Assembly (NCBI GenBank): GCA_966185765.1
Contig: CBIFVZ010000026.1
Location: 1-42,369 of the forward strand
Direction of reading: 5' to 3'
Length of the DNA: 42,369 bases
Source: CBIFVZ01 sp966185765
GTDB taxonomy: Bacteria; Pseudomonadota; Gammaproteobacteria; Enterobacterales; Enterobacteriaceae
Each line of letters starts with the position of its first letter. The first letter of the stretch is position 1. The notes under the pieces are model-generated. The model was not told where the DNA came from. It searched no databases and worked only from the letters and a program-made list of their open reading frames with translations. A program made the position numbers and the translations under genes. Below are positions 14,546 to 22,799 of this stretch, in pieces.

Positions 14546-17107
14546 ATGAAGACGAACAGGAAACGAGTTGTCATTACCGGGATGGGGATTTTGTCATCCC
14601 TGGCCGATAATCTTGACGGCTTTAAACAGGCGCTGCTCAATAAAACCTGCGGCGTAACTGACAGCAAGCGTTTCTCACAGTGGTTTGATAACGCACGTGC
14701 CGCAGAAGTGTTGCATGACATCGATTATTCAGATATTCCCGCCGATATTGTCGACTCGCTCGATAATGCCGCGCTGTGGGCTTATAAAGTCAGTAAAGAT
14801 GCGCTGATTCAGGCCGGGCTGAATAACAAGAAAGACAGCCTGACTGAAACCGGCATGATTGTTGGCGTATCGTCCGCTGGCACTGAAGCCTTCCTGCCGC
14901 TGTTTGAACAGCGCATTGCGGATTTCTCCCTGAAAAAAGCCATGTATTCCGGCGGTTTTGCCTCCTGCTGCTCCAGTGTGTCCACGCTGCTGGGCCTGAA
15001 GGGTGGCGTTGAGCTGGTGGCGACCGCCTGTACCGCCAGCCCTAACGCGGTCGGTATGGCGTTTGACTACATTCAGAATGGCAAAAGCAAAACCATGCTG
15101 GCGGTCGGCACCGAACCTATCTATCTGCCAACCTTTGCTGGCTTCTACGCGCTCAATGTCATGCACGAAGACTCCTGTACGCCATACTCCGGCCACTCCG
15201 GCATGTCTATCGGTGAAGGCGCGGGCGCGGTGGTGCTCGAGGAGTATGAGCACGCGGTAGCTCGCGGTGCCACCATTTACGGTGAAATCCTCTCTTACGC
15301 CACGTCTTGTGATGCTTACCACGAAACCGGACCCGATCCGCGTGCCAGCGGTGCGGTACAGGTCATGACCAAAGCGATGCAGAACGCGGGCGTCACGCCG
15401 GAGCAGATTGACTACGTCAACATGCACGGCACAGGCACTGAGGCCAATGACCGCATTGAAACTCTGGCCGTTAAAAAAGTCTTTCCGAATGCGCCAGCAA
15501 TACCGGTTAGCTCTACCAAATCCTTCTTTGGTCACAACATTGGGGCGGCGGGTATTGTCGAGCTGATTGCCTGCCTGGTGACACTGCCTGAGAAGAAACT
15601 GCTGCCGACGCTGAAGTTTGGTGTGCCACGTCCGAACTGCGATCTGGACTACGTACCCAATGAGTTCAGAGAGAAAGACGTTAACGTCTTTATGAAAAAC
15701 AACTATGCCTTTGGCGGCAACAACTGCTCCATGATTATCAGCATGAAGCCGGGTACTGTGGCGCAGACGGCCTATGAGCCAAAACGCGTCGCCATTTCAG
15801 GCCTGGGCGCCGTATCTGCGATAGGTCACACGCTTAACGACATTCTTGAGCATGTGTGGGCTGAAAATCAGCAACCGGTGGCGCTGGGGGGGGTATCGTT
15901 CTTTGATGATACGCTGGAAGAAGCCCACGAACTGCTTGATACGCTCACCAGAACTGGCCAGTTCACCGACCTGCTCGGTGAGGACTACGCCATTGCTGAC
16001 AATGTACTGCCGGAAAACGAAGCGAACTTCAAAACCTTCCAGGTCATGAACCTGGAGCCGCGTAAGCATCTGCGTCGCTTTGACCCGCGTAAAGCCACGC
16101 GCGGCGGTACCTTTGCGCTGATCGCCCTGTCTGAAGCGCTCAATGGCGCGAAGCGTAAAATTAAAAAGGATGGTGACGAGCTGGGTATGGTGATGGGCAT
16201 GTCCCGCGGCCCGCAGGAAACGACGTATAAATACCTGCAAAGCCTCAAGCCGGACCCGCGCAAAGTACGCACCTCTGAGTTCCCGGGGTCGCTTATGAAC
16301 GCTATTGCCACCTTCTGCGGGATTTCCGAAGGCATTAAGGGCTATACCACGACGCTTGCGACCGGTGAAAACGCCGCGCTCGGTGCGCTGACCTACGGTT
16401 ATGAAATCGTACGCCAGCAGCTACAGCCACAGGTGCTGGTGGGCGGTGCGGATGAGTACTTCCCGTCAATGTCGCTGTATATGGATGCCCTGACGCAGAA
16501 AATCCATATGACCTCTGACGCACGTGATTACCAGATTTACGGTGAGAACGCGAAAGGCTTTGTGCCGGGTGAAGGCGCCTGCATGATGCTGCTCGAAGAT
16601 CTTGATGCGGCGCGCTCGCGAGGGGTTGACGTGCAGGCGGAAATTGTCGGTTACGGCAAGTCCAACAGCAACAGCTACTTCGATGCGAAAGCGCTTGATG
16701 AGAAAGCTGATGCAATGGCGCTGGCGATGACGCGTGCGCTGGCCGATGCCGGTATGACGGCAAAAGACATCGATCTTGTCTGTGGGACCAGTAATGGTGC
16801 AAAGGCGAGTTCCACGGTGGAACTGAACGCGATTTACCAGGCCTTTAGCCAGGATAATCCGCAGGTGCCGGTGGTGAACTACAACGCGTATTTCGGCTTT
16901 GTCGAGTCGTCTGCGGGTCTGTTGAATCTGGCGGTACTGGTTGATTGCCTGAAAAAACAGGCCGTACCGGCGATTCCGTTTACCGGGACGTTCTGCGATG
17001 CACGCATTAACTTCGTGCGTGAACCGCTGAAACTTGCGCTCAAAAATGTCTTGCTGGTAGGCGCAACCGAAGGCGGCAACTACTACGCATTTATCATTAA
17101 GGGTTGA
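14546..17107 (+). CDS. Fused ketosynthase - chain-length-factor
   Basis: The 853-aa protein contains two ketoacyl synthase units in tandem. Unit 1 (about 6-402) has Cys162 (ATACTASPNAVG), His294 (VNMHGTGTEA), Lys325 and His330 (STKSFFGHNIGAAG): a full FabF-type active site. Unit 2 (about 412-853) keeps the fold but aligns Leu604 to the Cys (LATGENAALGA), Cys746 to the first His (VCGTSNG), Asn780 to the Lys and Phe785 to the second His (NYNAYFGFVESSAG). It is therefore a catalytically dead partner, as in the chain-length factor of type II polyketide synthases, where the subunits are normally separate. It would condense malonyl-ACP units and set chain length. The next gene starts 4 bases on. 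Confidence 0.9.
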   Translation: MKTNRKRVVITGMGILSSLADNLDGFKQALLNKTCGVTDSKRFSQWFDNARAAEVLHDIDYSDIPADIVDSLDNAALWAYKVSKDALIQAGLNNKKDSLTETGMIVGVSSAGTEAFLPLFEQRIADFSLKKAMYSGGFASCCSSVSTLLGLKGGVELVATACTASPNAVGMAFDYIQNGKSKTMLAVGTEPIYLPTFAGFYALNVMHEDSCTPYSGHSGMSIGEGAGAVVLEEYEHAVARGATIYGEILSYATSCDAYHETGPDPRASGAVQVMTKAMQNAGVTPEQIDYVNMHGTGTEANDRIETLAVKKVFPNAPAIPVSSTKSFFGHNIGAAGIVELIACLVTLPEKKLLPTLKFGVPRPNCDLDYVPNEFREKDVNVFMKNNYAFGGNNCSMIISMKPGTVAQTAYEPKRVAISGLGAVSAIGHTLNDILEHVWAENQQPVALGGVSFFDDTLEEAHELLDTLTRTGQFTDLLGEDYAIADNVLPENEANFKTFQVMNLEPRKHLRRFDPRKATRGGTFALIALSEALNGAKRKIKKDGDELGMVMGMSRGPQETTYKYLQSLKPDPRKVRTSEFPGSLMNAIATFCGISEGIKGYTTTLATGENAALGALTYGYEIVRQQLQPQVLVGGADEYFPSMSLYMDALTQKIHMTSDARDYQIYGENAKGFVPGEGACMMLLEDLDAARSRGVDVQAEIVGYGKSNSNSYFDAKALDEKADAMALAMTRALADAGMTAKDIDLVCGTSNGAKASSTVELNAIYQAFSQDNPQVPVVNYNAYFGFVESSAGLLNLAVLVDCLKKQAVPAIPFTGTFCDARINFVREPLKLALKNVLLVGATEGGNYYAFIIKG

Positions 17108-17111
17108 TACC

Positions 17112-18326
17112 GTGGGCAACGCGACGATTATCTCTGGCTACAGCGTGCGCCTGGCGTTTGCAGAAGACGAGAAGGCGTTAATTGACAACCTCAAGCAGGG
17201 CCAGGGTGTCAGGAAAACGTACTGGTTCGAGTCCGATGCGGCCGCTATCCGCTGCGGATTAAAAGAGAACAAATTCGCAGCCACAATGCCGGTTGACAGC
17301 GACGGCGTACTGGATGTGGTTTGTGGGTTGATTGATCGCGCCCTCAAGCAGGCAATGCTCGATGCGCATTGCCTGTCCGGGGAAAACGTTCGTGTCTATC
17401 TGACCGGGCTGGGGCCGAGGGTTGACGTTATTGATTATGCGGCGTTTTACGACCATAACGATATTGAAGATGTGACCCTTGCGAAGTCGGTGCAGGGGCT
17501 ACATGTCTCGAAAATGTCACAGGACAAGCTGGCCTCAGCTATTGCCAGACGTTTTGCCCTGAAATACCTGCCGCCCAATATGCATTGCACCAGCAACTCA
17601 TCGCTGTCGGCCGTGCATCTTGGGTGCCAGGCCATCAGTGCAGGCGGTGTGGACCTGGTGCTGGTCATTAACTGCTCGCAGATTAAAACCCAGGACATGT
17701 ATTTCCTTGAAAGCCAGTCGATGCTCGACAGTGATGTGGTACAGCCCTTCGGTGAAGGGAGCAAAAGCGTGCTGTTTGCCGAAGGGTTCAGCGCGCTGTT
17801 GCTGGAAAGCGAGCGTCATCGTGAGGCGCGTCAGATGAAGGGCGGCGTTGCGCTCACGTCCACCTATCTGCAAATCAGCGCCGGGCGTAGCAATGACGCG
17901 GCACAGCTTAGCGCCAACTTACTTAAGGTGATGAATAAGGCGCTTGAAAAAGCGCACATTACCTGTGACGAGCTTTGCGCCATTATTCCCCATGCCAACG
18001 GTTCGCAGGACAGCGATAAGGCCGAAGCGCAGGCGATTCTCTCGCTGCTGGGCGAGAAGGTGGTGCCAGTGCTCGCGTATAAAGGCCAGATTGGCTATAC
18101 CGCCACCGGTTCTGGCGTGGTCGACGTCATTATCGGCCACCATGCTTTGTGCCACAAAGAACTGCTGTCGCCCACCGGCTCGGTGGCGATAAGGGACAAT
18201 ATTGCGGCGCATGTGATGCTCAATCAGGGCATCGTAAAGCACGATAAAAAGCATCTTTTAAAAGTGGGTCTGGGCGTTGATGGCTCCATTATTGGCATGG
18301 TGATGTCAGAACGTGATGCCGGTTAA
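17112..18326 (+). CDS. Divergent beta-ketoacyl synthase
   Basis: The 404-aa protein has a GTG start at 17112, 4 bases after the preceding stop. The thiolase-fold landmarks are the nucleophile Cys159 in MHCTSNSSLSAVHLG, His294 in IIPHANGS and Lys324 in AYKGQIGY. The second active-site His is replaced by Tyr329 and the N-terminal half is strongly diverged from FabF or FabB. The retained Cys-His pair fits condensing, acyl-transfer or priming activity. In aryl-polyene and type II polyketide clusters an extra ketosynthase often starts or finishes the chain, which is a reasonable guess here. The ATCC-like motif of FabH is absent. Confidence 0.82.
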   Translation: MGNATIISGYSVRLAFAEDEKALIDNLKQGQGVRKTYWFESDAAAIRCGLKENKFAATMPVDSDGVLDVVCGLIDRALKQAMLDAHCLSGENVRVYLTGLGPRVDVIDYAAFYDHNDIEDVTLAKSVQGLHVSKMSQDKLASAIARRFALKYLPPNMHCTSNSSLSAVHLGCQAISAGGVDLVLVINCSQIKTQDMYFLESQSMLDSDVVQPFGEGSKSVLFAEGFSALLLESERHREARQMKGGVALTSTYLQISAGRSNDAAQLSANLLKVMNKALEKAHITCDELCAIIPHANGSQDSDKAEAQAILSLLGEKVVPVLAYKGQIGYTATGSGVVDVIIGHHALCHKELLSPTGSVAIRDNIAAHVMLNQGIVKHDKKHLLKVGLGVDGSIIGMVMSERDAG

Positions 18327-18348
18327 GCACAGGGACAGGGAATACCAC

Positions 18349-19335
18349 ATGTATTTATCGTCATTTTCCATTATTGAGCCGCAGGAAAGCGTGTATTTGT
18401 TTTACCCAGGCTGGCTGAACGTCTGGGAATCTCACATGTATAACCGGTCGTTAAAATCGACCGGGGCGCATGGCTGGGGCTTTAAACGTTTTGGCACGAC
18501 GAAAGAGGGTTATGCCAGAGAAATGATCCGCACCCCGCCTTACAAAAAATATATTGATGCGATGGAGCAGGCGTGCGATCAGGCGCTGCACCAGATGAGT
18601 GCCAAAGAACGCATGCAGCTCATGAAAGCGCGTACAGCGTTTATTTACGTCGATTCCTGGGGGGAGTCAGGGCCGTTTGAAGCGATCTCCAGCGCCTTAC
18701 ACACCGCCACTATCGATACGCTGCCGAAAAACCTGGTAAAGAAATTCTCGGTTAAAGATTTCACCTGCAAAATTCGCGGCGAAAAACAGGCGCTGATGCA
18801 GGCGATGAAGGTGGCTCAGGATTATCTCGACTGGGATATTTTTGACGTGGTGGTGATTTGCGCGGCTTACCGCGCAGTGCCGGTGCTGGCCATGTCTGAA
18901 GAAGACATTGAAACCGATAAGAAAGCGCGGGCCAAAGAAAAAGACATCCGGCTTAACCTCTGCGTTGAACGTGTGGGCTGCTTTATTTTCAGTAATCGCG
19001 AAAGCGCAATGAAAGTGAGCTGCGGTCATTACCTTTTGCCGCAGAGCAACGCTGAACTTCAGCGCGAGCTGCTGACCCAGGATGCGCAGGTTAATTTGCT
19101 GGCGTTTGCCGGGCTGCGTAAAAGCGAGCCAGTGCGGGCGCTGCTTACCTGTAAACCGGGCGAAGATCCGCGGGCTATCAGTCTGGTGGACCGCTACGGC
19201 GCCAGCGGCTGTCTGTCGCCTGCGCTGGGCTGGGTTTATCTGGCGCAGCACACGCAGGCCGGGGCGCACGGGAAGATGCGTACCGTCGTGCCTGACAATT
19301 TTGGTGGTTACACATGGTTTGATACCGCGTATTAA
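18349..19335 (+). CDS. Unrecognised protein, possibly a degenerate ketosynthase/thiolase fold
   Basis: I start at the ATG at 18349 (328 aa), preceded by an AGGGA ribosome site; a start 12 codons earlier overlaps the previous gene. I do not recognise a family by direct motif. Several parts resemble late thiolase-fold strands in the order seen in ketosynthases: FDVVVICAAYRAVPVL, then NLCVERVGCFIFSNRES (compare the GEGAAALVLE block), then YGASGCLSPALGWVYLA (compare the GHTGAASG block). No catalytic Cys-His-His set is visible. It may be a non-catalytic partner of the preceding ketosynthase. It has no signal peptide and is probably cytoplasmic. Confidence is high that it is a gene and low for the fold. 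Confidence 0.7.
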   Translation: MYLSSFSIIEPQESVYLFYPGWLNVWESHMYNRSLKSTGAHGWGFKRFGTTKEGYAREMIRTPPYKKYIDAMEQACDQALHQMSAKERMQLMKARTAFIYVDSWGESGPFEAISSALHTATIDTLPKNLVKKFSVKDFTCKIRGEKQALMQAMKVAQDYLDWDIFDVVVICAAYRAVPVLAMSEEDIETDKKARAKEKDIRLNLCVERVGCFIFSNRESAMKVSCGHYLLPQSNAELQRELLTQDAQVNLLAFAGLRKSEPVRALLTCKPGEDPRAISLVDRYGASGCLSPALGWVYLAQHTQAGAHGKMRTVVPDNFGGYTWFDTAY

Positions 19336-19368
19336 GCGCGCGCACCGTGCGACTCATGGGAAGAGATT

Positions 19369-20076
19369 ATGGCAAACAGCATTAAGGAACTGCCGGCAAT
19401 CCTGTTAATTGATATTTATAAAAGCTACGGCCAGGGCGAAAGCAGAGTCGATGCCCTGAAGAATATCAATCTCGATATTGCGAAAGGAGAATTTCTGGCC
19501 CTGTGCGGCCCGTCGGGCAGCGGGAAAAGTACGCTGCTGAATATTCTCTCCGGCATTGATAAGCCCAGTGCAGGCGCGGCGATTTTTCTCAATAAGGCGC
19601 TCAACGACCTTAATGAAGACCAGCTTTCTTTCGTCAGAAGCCGCCATCTTGGTTTTATTTTTCAGTTCTTCAACCTGATTGGGGTGCTCAGCGCACTGGA
19701 TAACGTCTATTACCCGCTGGTGTTAAACGGCAATTACGGCGTGAAAGAGGCCCGTGAGCGGGCGCTGCACTATCTGGATAGCGTAGGGCTTGCCGGGCTT
19801 GCCGACCGTAAGCCGGGACAGCTTTCCGGCGGGCAGCAACAGCGTGTGGCGATAGCCCGGGCGCTGGCGCATGAGCCGCAGGTGGTGGTGGCCGATGAAC
19901 CGACCGGGAACCTGGATCTCGCGACTGGTGACGCCATTCTGGATCTGCTGATGAAAATTAACGAGGAAACCAAAACCACGTTTATTGTCTCAACGCACTC
20001 CACGCAGCTTAAGGACCGGGCGCGGCGCGTCATTGAAATCAAGGATGGGGAACTGGTGTATGACTCAGCTCTTTAA
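19369..20076 (+). CDS. ABC transporter ATPase, LolD/MacB-like
   Basis: The 235-aa ATPase has Walker A GPSGSGKST (47-55), a Q-loop (FQFFNL, near 99), signature LSGGQQQ (152-158), Walker B VVVADEP with Glu177 and H-loop His210. This is the type II, LolD/MacB-like group that drives mechanotransmission permeases. With the FtsX-type permease two genes on, it should form an inner-membrane machine that lifts a lipid or lipid-like cargo from the membrane to a periplasmic carrier. Its 3' end overlaps the next gene by 17 bases, which suggests coupled translation. Confidence 0.93.
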   Translation: MANSIKELPAILLIDIYKSYGQGESRVDALKNINLDIAKGEFLALCGPSGSGKSTLLNILSGIDKPSAGAAIFLNKALNDLNEDQLSFVRSRHLGFIFQFFNLIGVLSALDNVYYPLVLNGNYGVKEARERALHYLDSVGLAGLADRKPGQLSGGQQQRVAIARALAHEPQVVVADEPTGNLDLATGDAILDLLMKINEETKTTFIVSTHSTQLKDRARRVIEIKDGELVYDSAL

Positions 20077-20695
20077 GTGTATTGCGGCACTTGGCCTGTT
20101 AATGAGCTTTTGCGCACAAGCCGCACTGCCTGCGCTGGATGCGGTGCTGCAAAAAGGGTTCCCAACCCAGCCTGCCGCACTTGCCAGCACTACCGACGCG
20201 TTGTACCAGGAATACGAAAGCCAACATGCGGTGGCGTCGCTGGTTTTTTACGCCTACGGCATGCTGCGCCTGGCAAACCACTACAAGGCCGCGAACGACT
20301 TTGTTAACGCCTCTGAGTACGCCAAGCTCGGCTTTTTCTGGCTCGATGAAGCGGTTGACACGCATGAGAATGATATGCGGGTGCGCTATCTGCGTGCGCG
20401 TGTCGACGCCTGGCTGCCCGCCGACCTCGGGCGCTGCGTGGTAACGCTCAACGACACCGAGTTGATGCAAAAGCATCCGCAGGACTTCAGCGTGGACATG
20501 CAGAACACCATTGTCGCTATGCGCTACCGGGCGCTGGTGAGCTGCAAAGAGACTGAGCAGGTGAAAGCGTTGTTAAGTGAAATCAAAAAGGAAGGTTCTG
20601 CCTCAGCCTTATCAGCGCTGGGTGCAGAAGAGGCACCTGAATGGAGCATTAATGAAATCACTCAAGTCGTGATGCCGTTGATGAAGGGTGAATAA
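20060..20695 (+). CDS. Exported helical protein of unknown function
   Basis: The ATG at 20060, inside the end of the ATPase gene, gives 211 aa with a signal peptide (MTQLFKCIAALGLLMSFCAQA). The mature part is predicted helical with a repeat-like pattern (AYGMLRLANHYKAANDFVNASEYAKLGFFWLDEAV) resembling TPR helices, but I cannot assign a family. Two cysteines (in GRCVV and VSCKE) could form a disulfide. The gene abuts the permease gene with no spacer, so it is probably a periplasmic partner of the ABC transporter or of the LolA-like carrier. Confidence 0.8.
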   Translation: MTQLFKCIAALGLLMSFCAQAALPALDAVLQKGFPTQPAALASTTDALYQEYESQHAVASLVFYAYGMLRLANHYKAANDFVNASEYAKLGFFWLDEAVDTHENDMRVRYLRARVDAWLPADLGRCVVTLNDTELMQKHPQDFSVDMQNTIVAMRYRALVSCKETEQVKALLSEIKKEGSASALSALGAEEAPEWSINEITQVVMPLMKGE

Positions 20696-22009
20696 ATGTT
20701 GAATGGAATGATAATTAGCGGCGTGGCTCTCGCGCTGATTGTGGGCTTTGTGCTCTGGTGCGCGCTGAGTAAAGTACAGGATATTAAATTCGCGTTCCTG
20801 AATTTATTTCGCCACAAGCGACGCTCGTTTTCGACCATTGCCGCCATTATCCTGGGCGGCGTGTCGATTTTTCTCTACGGCGGCTTTATTGATTATTCGT
20901 TCTGGATCCTCAAAGAGCAGACTGTCAGAACCAACATTGGTCACGTGCAGATTTATAACCAGACCTATTTTGACACCTCCAATAAAAGCAAAAGCATTAT
21001 TGATAATTACGAGGCGCTGAAGGCCGATATTCTCGCTGACGGCGAGCTGGCCCCGTATATCTCCACCATTTCCGGGCAGCTCGAATTTACGGGGGTTATC
21101 TCCCAGTACGAAAACGAGACCTCAAGCTACTTCTCGGCACTCGGTGTGGAGCCTCTGCCTGCACTGAAACTTGGCTCGTTCGATAAGCTTATTTCCGGTA
21201 GTGACCTGTCGCGCGTTAAGCATGACGAAGTGACGCTTGGCAGTGGGCTTGCGAAGACCCTGAACGCCCGCTACGGCAACTGGCTTGATGTGCTGGTGGT
21301 GAACACCCACGGCGGCCAGGGCGCGCTGTCGCTCAAGCTGCGTGGGATTTTCGAGTCCGGTATCAAAGACTACGACGATGTGGCGATGAAAATCCCGCTT
21401 CAGACGGCGCAGCGGATGATGGACACCAATGGCGTGAGCAAATTCGTGATTCTGCTGAAAAATGACGCCGACTTGCCGGTATTTAGCGCGAAACTGGAAA
21501 AATTCATTGCCGATAAAAAGCTGCCGCTGATAGTCAAAGACTGGAAGTCGCTGTCGCTGTTTTATCAGCAGGTTGAAGGGCTGCTGTCGGGCATTTATTT
21601 CTTTATCAAAGTCATTGTGGCGCTGATTGTCATTTTCATGATTAGCAACGCCATGACCATGAATATTGTTGAGCGTACCCGCGAAATTACCACGCTGCGT
21701 GCGATTGGTTTGCGTCCTGCGCACATTACTAAGCTGTTTTTGCTGGAAGGCATTTTTATTGGCGCCATTGGGGCGGCGGGCAGTCTGCTGATTGGCTATC
21801 TACTTGCGGGCATGATTAACCTTAATGGCATTGCTATGCCGCCCTCACCGGGGCAGACCCAGGGTTATACCGCGTTTATTAAGACAAACAATATTGAGCT
21901 TATCTGGATAACGCTGGTTCTGCCGGTGTTGACGGCAGCGCTGGCGTCTATTCTGCCAGCCAGGCGTGCCGCGAAGCTTAATATTTCGGATGCCTTTAAA
22001 TTTGTATAA
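20696..22009 (+). CDS. ABC transporter permease, FtsX/LolC-like
   Basis: The 437-aa permease has an N-terminal membrane segment (about 5-27), the FRHKRRSFSTIAAIILGG entry to a second segment, a periplasmic MacB-like core domain (about 75-290) and three C-terminal membrane segments (about 300-325, 345-375, 395-420). The cytoplasmic coupling region reads VERTREITTLRAIGLRPAHI, typical of LolC, LolE and MacB. Only one permease gene is present, so it should act as a homodimer. It starts one base after the preceding stop. The cargo is unknown; the lipid-synthase context suggests the operon's acyl product or a lipidated carrier. Confidence 0.9.
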   Translation: MLNGMIISGVALALIVGFVLWCALSKVQDIKFAFLNLFRHKRRSFSTIAAIILGGVSIFLYGGFIDYSFWILKEQTVRTNIGHVQIYNQTYFDTSNKSKSIIDNYEALKADILADGELAPYISTISGQLEFTGVISQYENETSSYFSALGVEPLPALKLGSFDKLISGSDLSRVKHDEVTLGSGLAKTLNARYGNWLDVLVVNTHGGQGALSLKLRGIFESGIKDYDDVAMKIPLQTAQRMMDTNGVSKFVILLKNDADLPVFSAKLEKFIADKKLPLIVKDWKSLSLFYQQVEGLLSGIYFFIKVIVALIVIFMISNAMTMNIVERTREITTLRAIGLRPAHITKLFLLEGIFIGAIGAAGSLLIGYLLAGMINLNGIAMPPSPGQTQGYTAFIKTNNIELIWITLVLPVLTAALASILPARRAAKLNISDAFKFV

Positions 22010-22019
22010 GGAAATCACC

Positions 22020-22799
22020 ATGAAAGTACGTGCACTGGCCTGTTTTTTTCCTTTGCTGTTTATTGTGCCTGCCGGGGCGGCGGCCCAGGATATCACTGCG
22101 CAGGACATTATCAGCCGGGCAGACGACATTCGTTCGCCGAATAAGCCGTTTCGCTATACCGTGACCGTGCTGGAATACAAATCCGGGGCGCAGGAGCCAA
22201 CCAACAAGCAGGTGCTGGATATTTCCATGCGTTTTCTCAAGCCGGAAAATGGCGTGGAGGCGGATGCGCGCTCGCTCGCCCGCTTTGTCTACCCACCGCG
22301 TGATAAAGGCAAAGTCATGCTGTCTGACTGGTATGACTTATGGTTTTACACGCCGGATCTGCGCCGCCCGATTCCGATTTCCCGCTCGCAGCGCCTGCTC
22401 GGACAGATTTCCAACGGCGATGTGATTGTGACCAACTTTGAATATGCCTATAACGCCACGCTTCAGGGTGAACAGGCATGTGGTCAGAACACCTGTTATA
22501 AACTGACACTGGAGCGCAAGTCACCGGAAGTCACGTACCCGAAGGTAGGCTATCTGGTTGAAAAGGGCAGCTATCGGCCCTTTAAAGCCTCTTACTATTC
22601 GCTGGATGACAAGCTGATTAAAGAAGTGACTTATCACGATTTTAAGCCGCTTCTGGGTAAAGAAAGGCCGACTCGTATTGTGGTGGCCGATGCGCGCCAC
22701 GGTAGCGGCTATTCCGTCATGGAATATAGCGACGTCAGGCTGGAATCTCTGCCGCTGTCTCACTTTACTAAGGAATATATGCAGCGGGGTGGGAATTGA
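22020..22799 (+). CDS. LolA-like periplasmic carrier (outer-membrane lipoprotein-sorting family)
   Basis: The ATG at 22020 has an AAGGA ribosome site and gives 259 aa. A signal peptide ends near AGAAA (about residue 21). The mature part fits the LolA-like half-barrel fold: ISRADDIRSP, RFVYPPRDKGKVMLSDWYDLWFYTPDLRRPIPISRSQRLLG, then paired strands to SVMEYSDVRLE. A likely disulfide joins ACGQNTCYKL. Proteins of this type are encoded with MMPL or FtsX-type exporters and are thought to ferry hydrophobic cargo through the periplasm. The gene overlaps the beta-barrel gene by 4 bases, which implies a shared path to the outer membrane. Confidence 0.85.
   Translation: MKVRALACFFPLLFIVPAGAAAQDITAQDIISRADDIRSPNKPFRYTVTVLEYKSGAQEPTNKQVLDISMRFLKPENGVEADARSLARFVYPPRDKGKVMLSDWYDLWFYTPDLRRPIPISRSQRLLGQISNGDVIVTNFEYAYNATLQGEQACGQNTCYKLTLERKSPEVTYPKVGYLVEKGSYRPFKASYYSLDDKLIKEVTYHDFKPLLGKERPTRIVVADARHGSGYSVMEYSDVRLESLPLSHFTKEYMQRGGN

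Noticed and set aside
14729..17119. Minus-strand ORFs of 268, 217 and 147 aa across the KS-CLF gene
   Set aside because: They are shadow frames over a gene with clear catalytic motifs on the plus strand.
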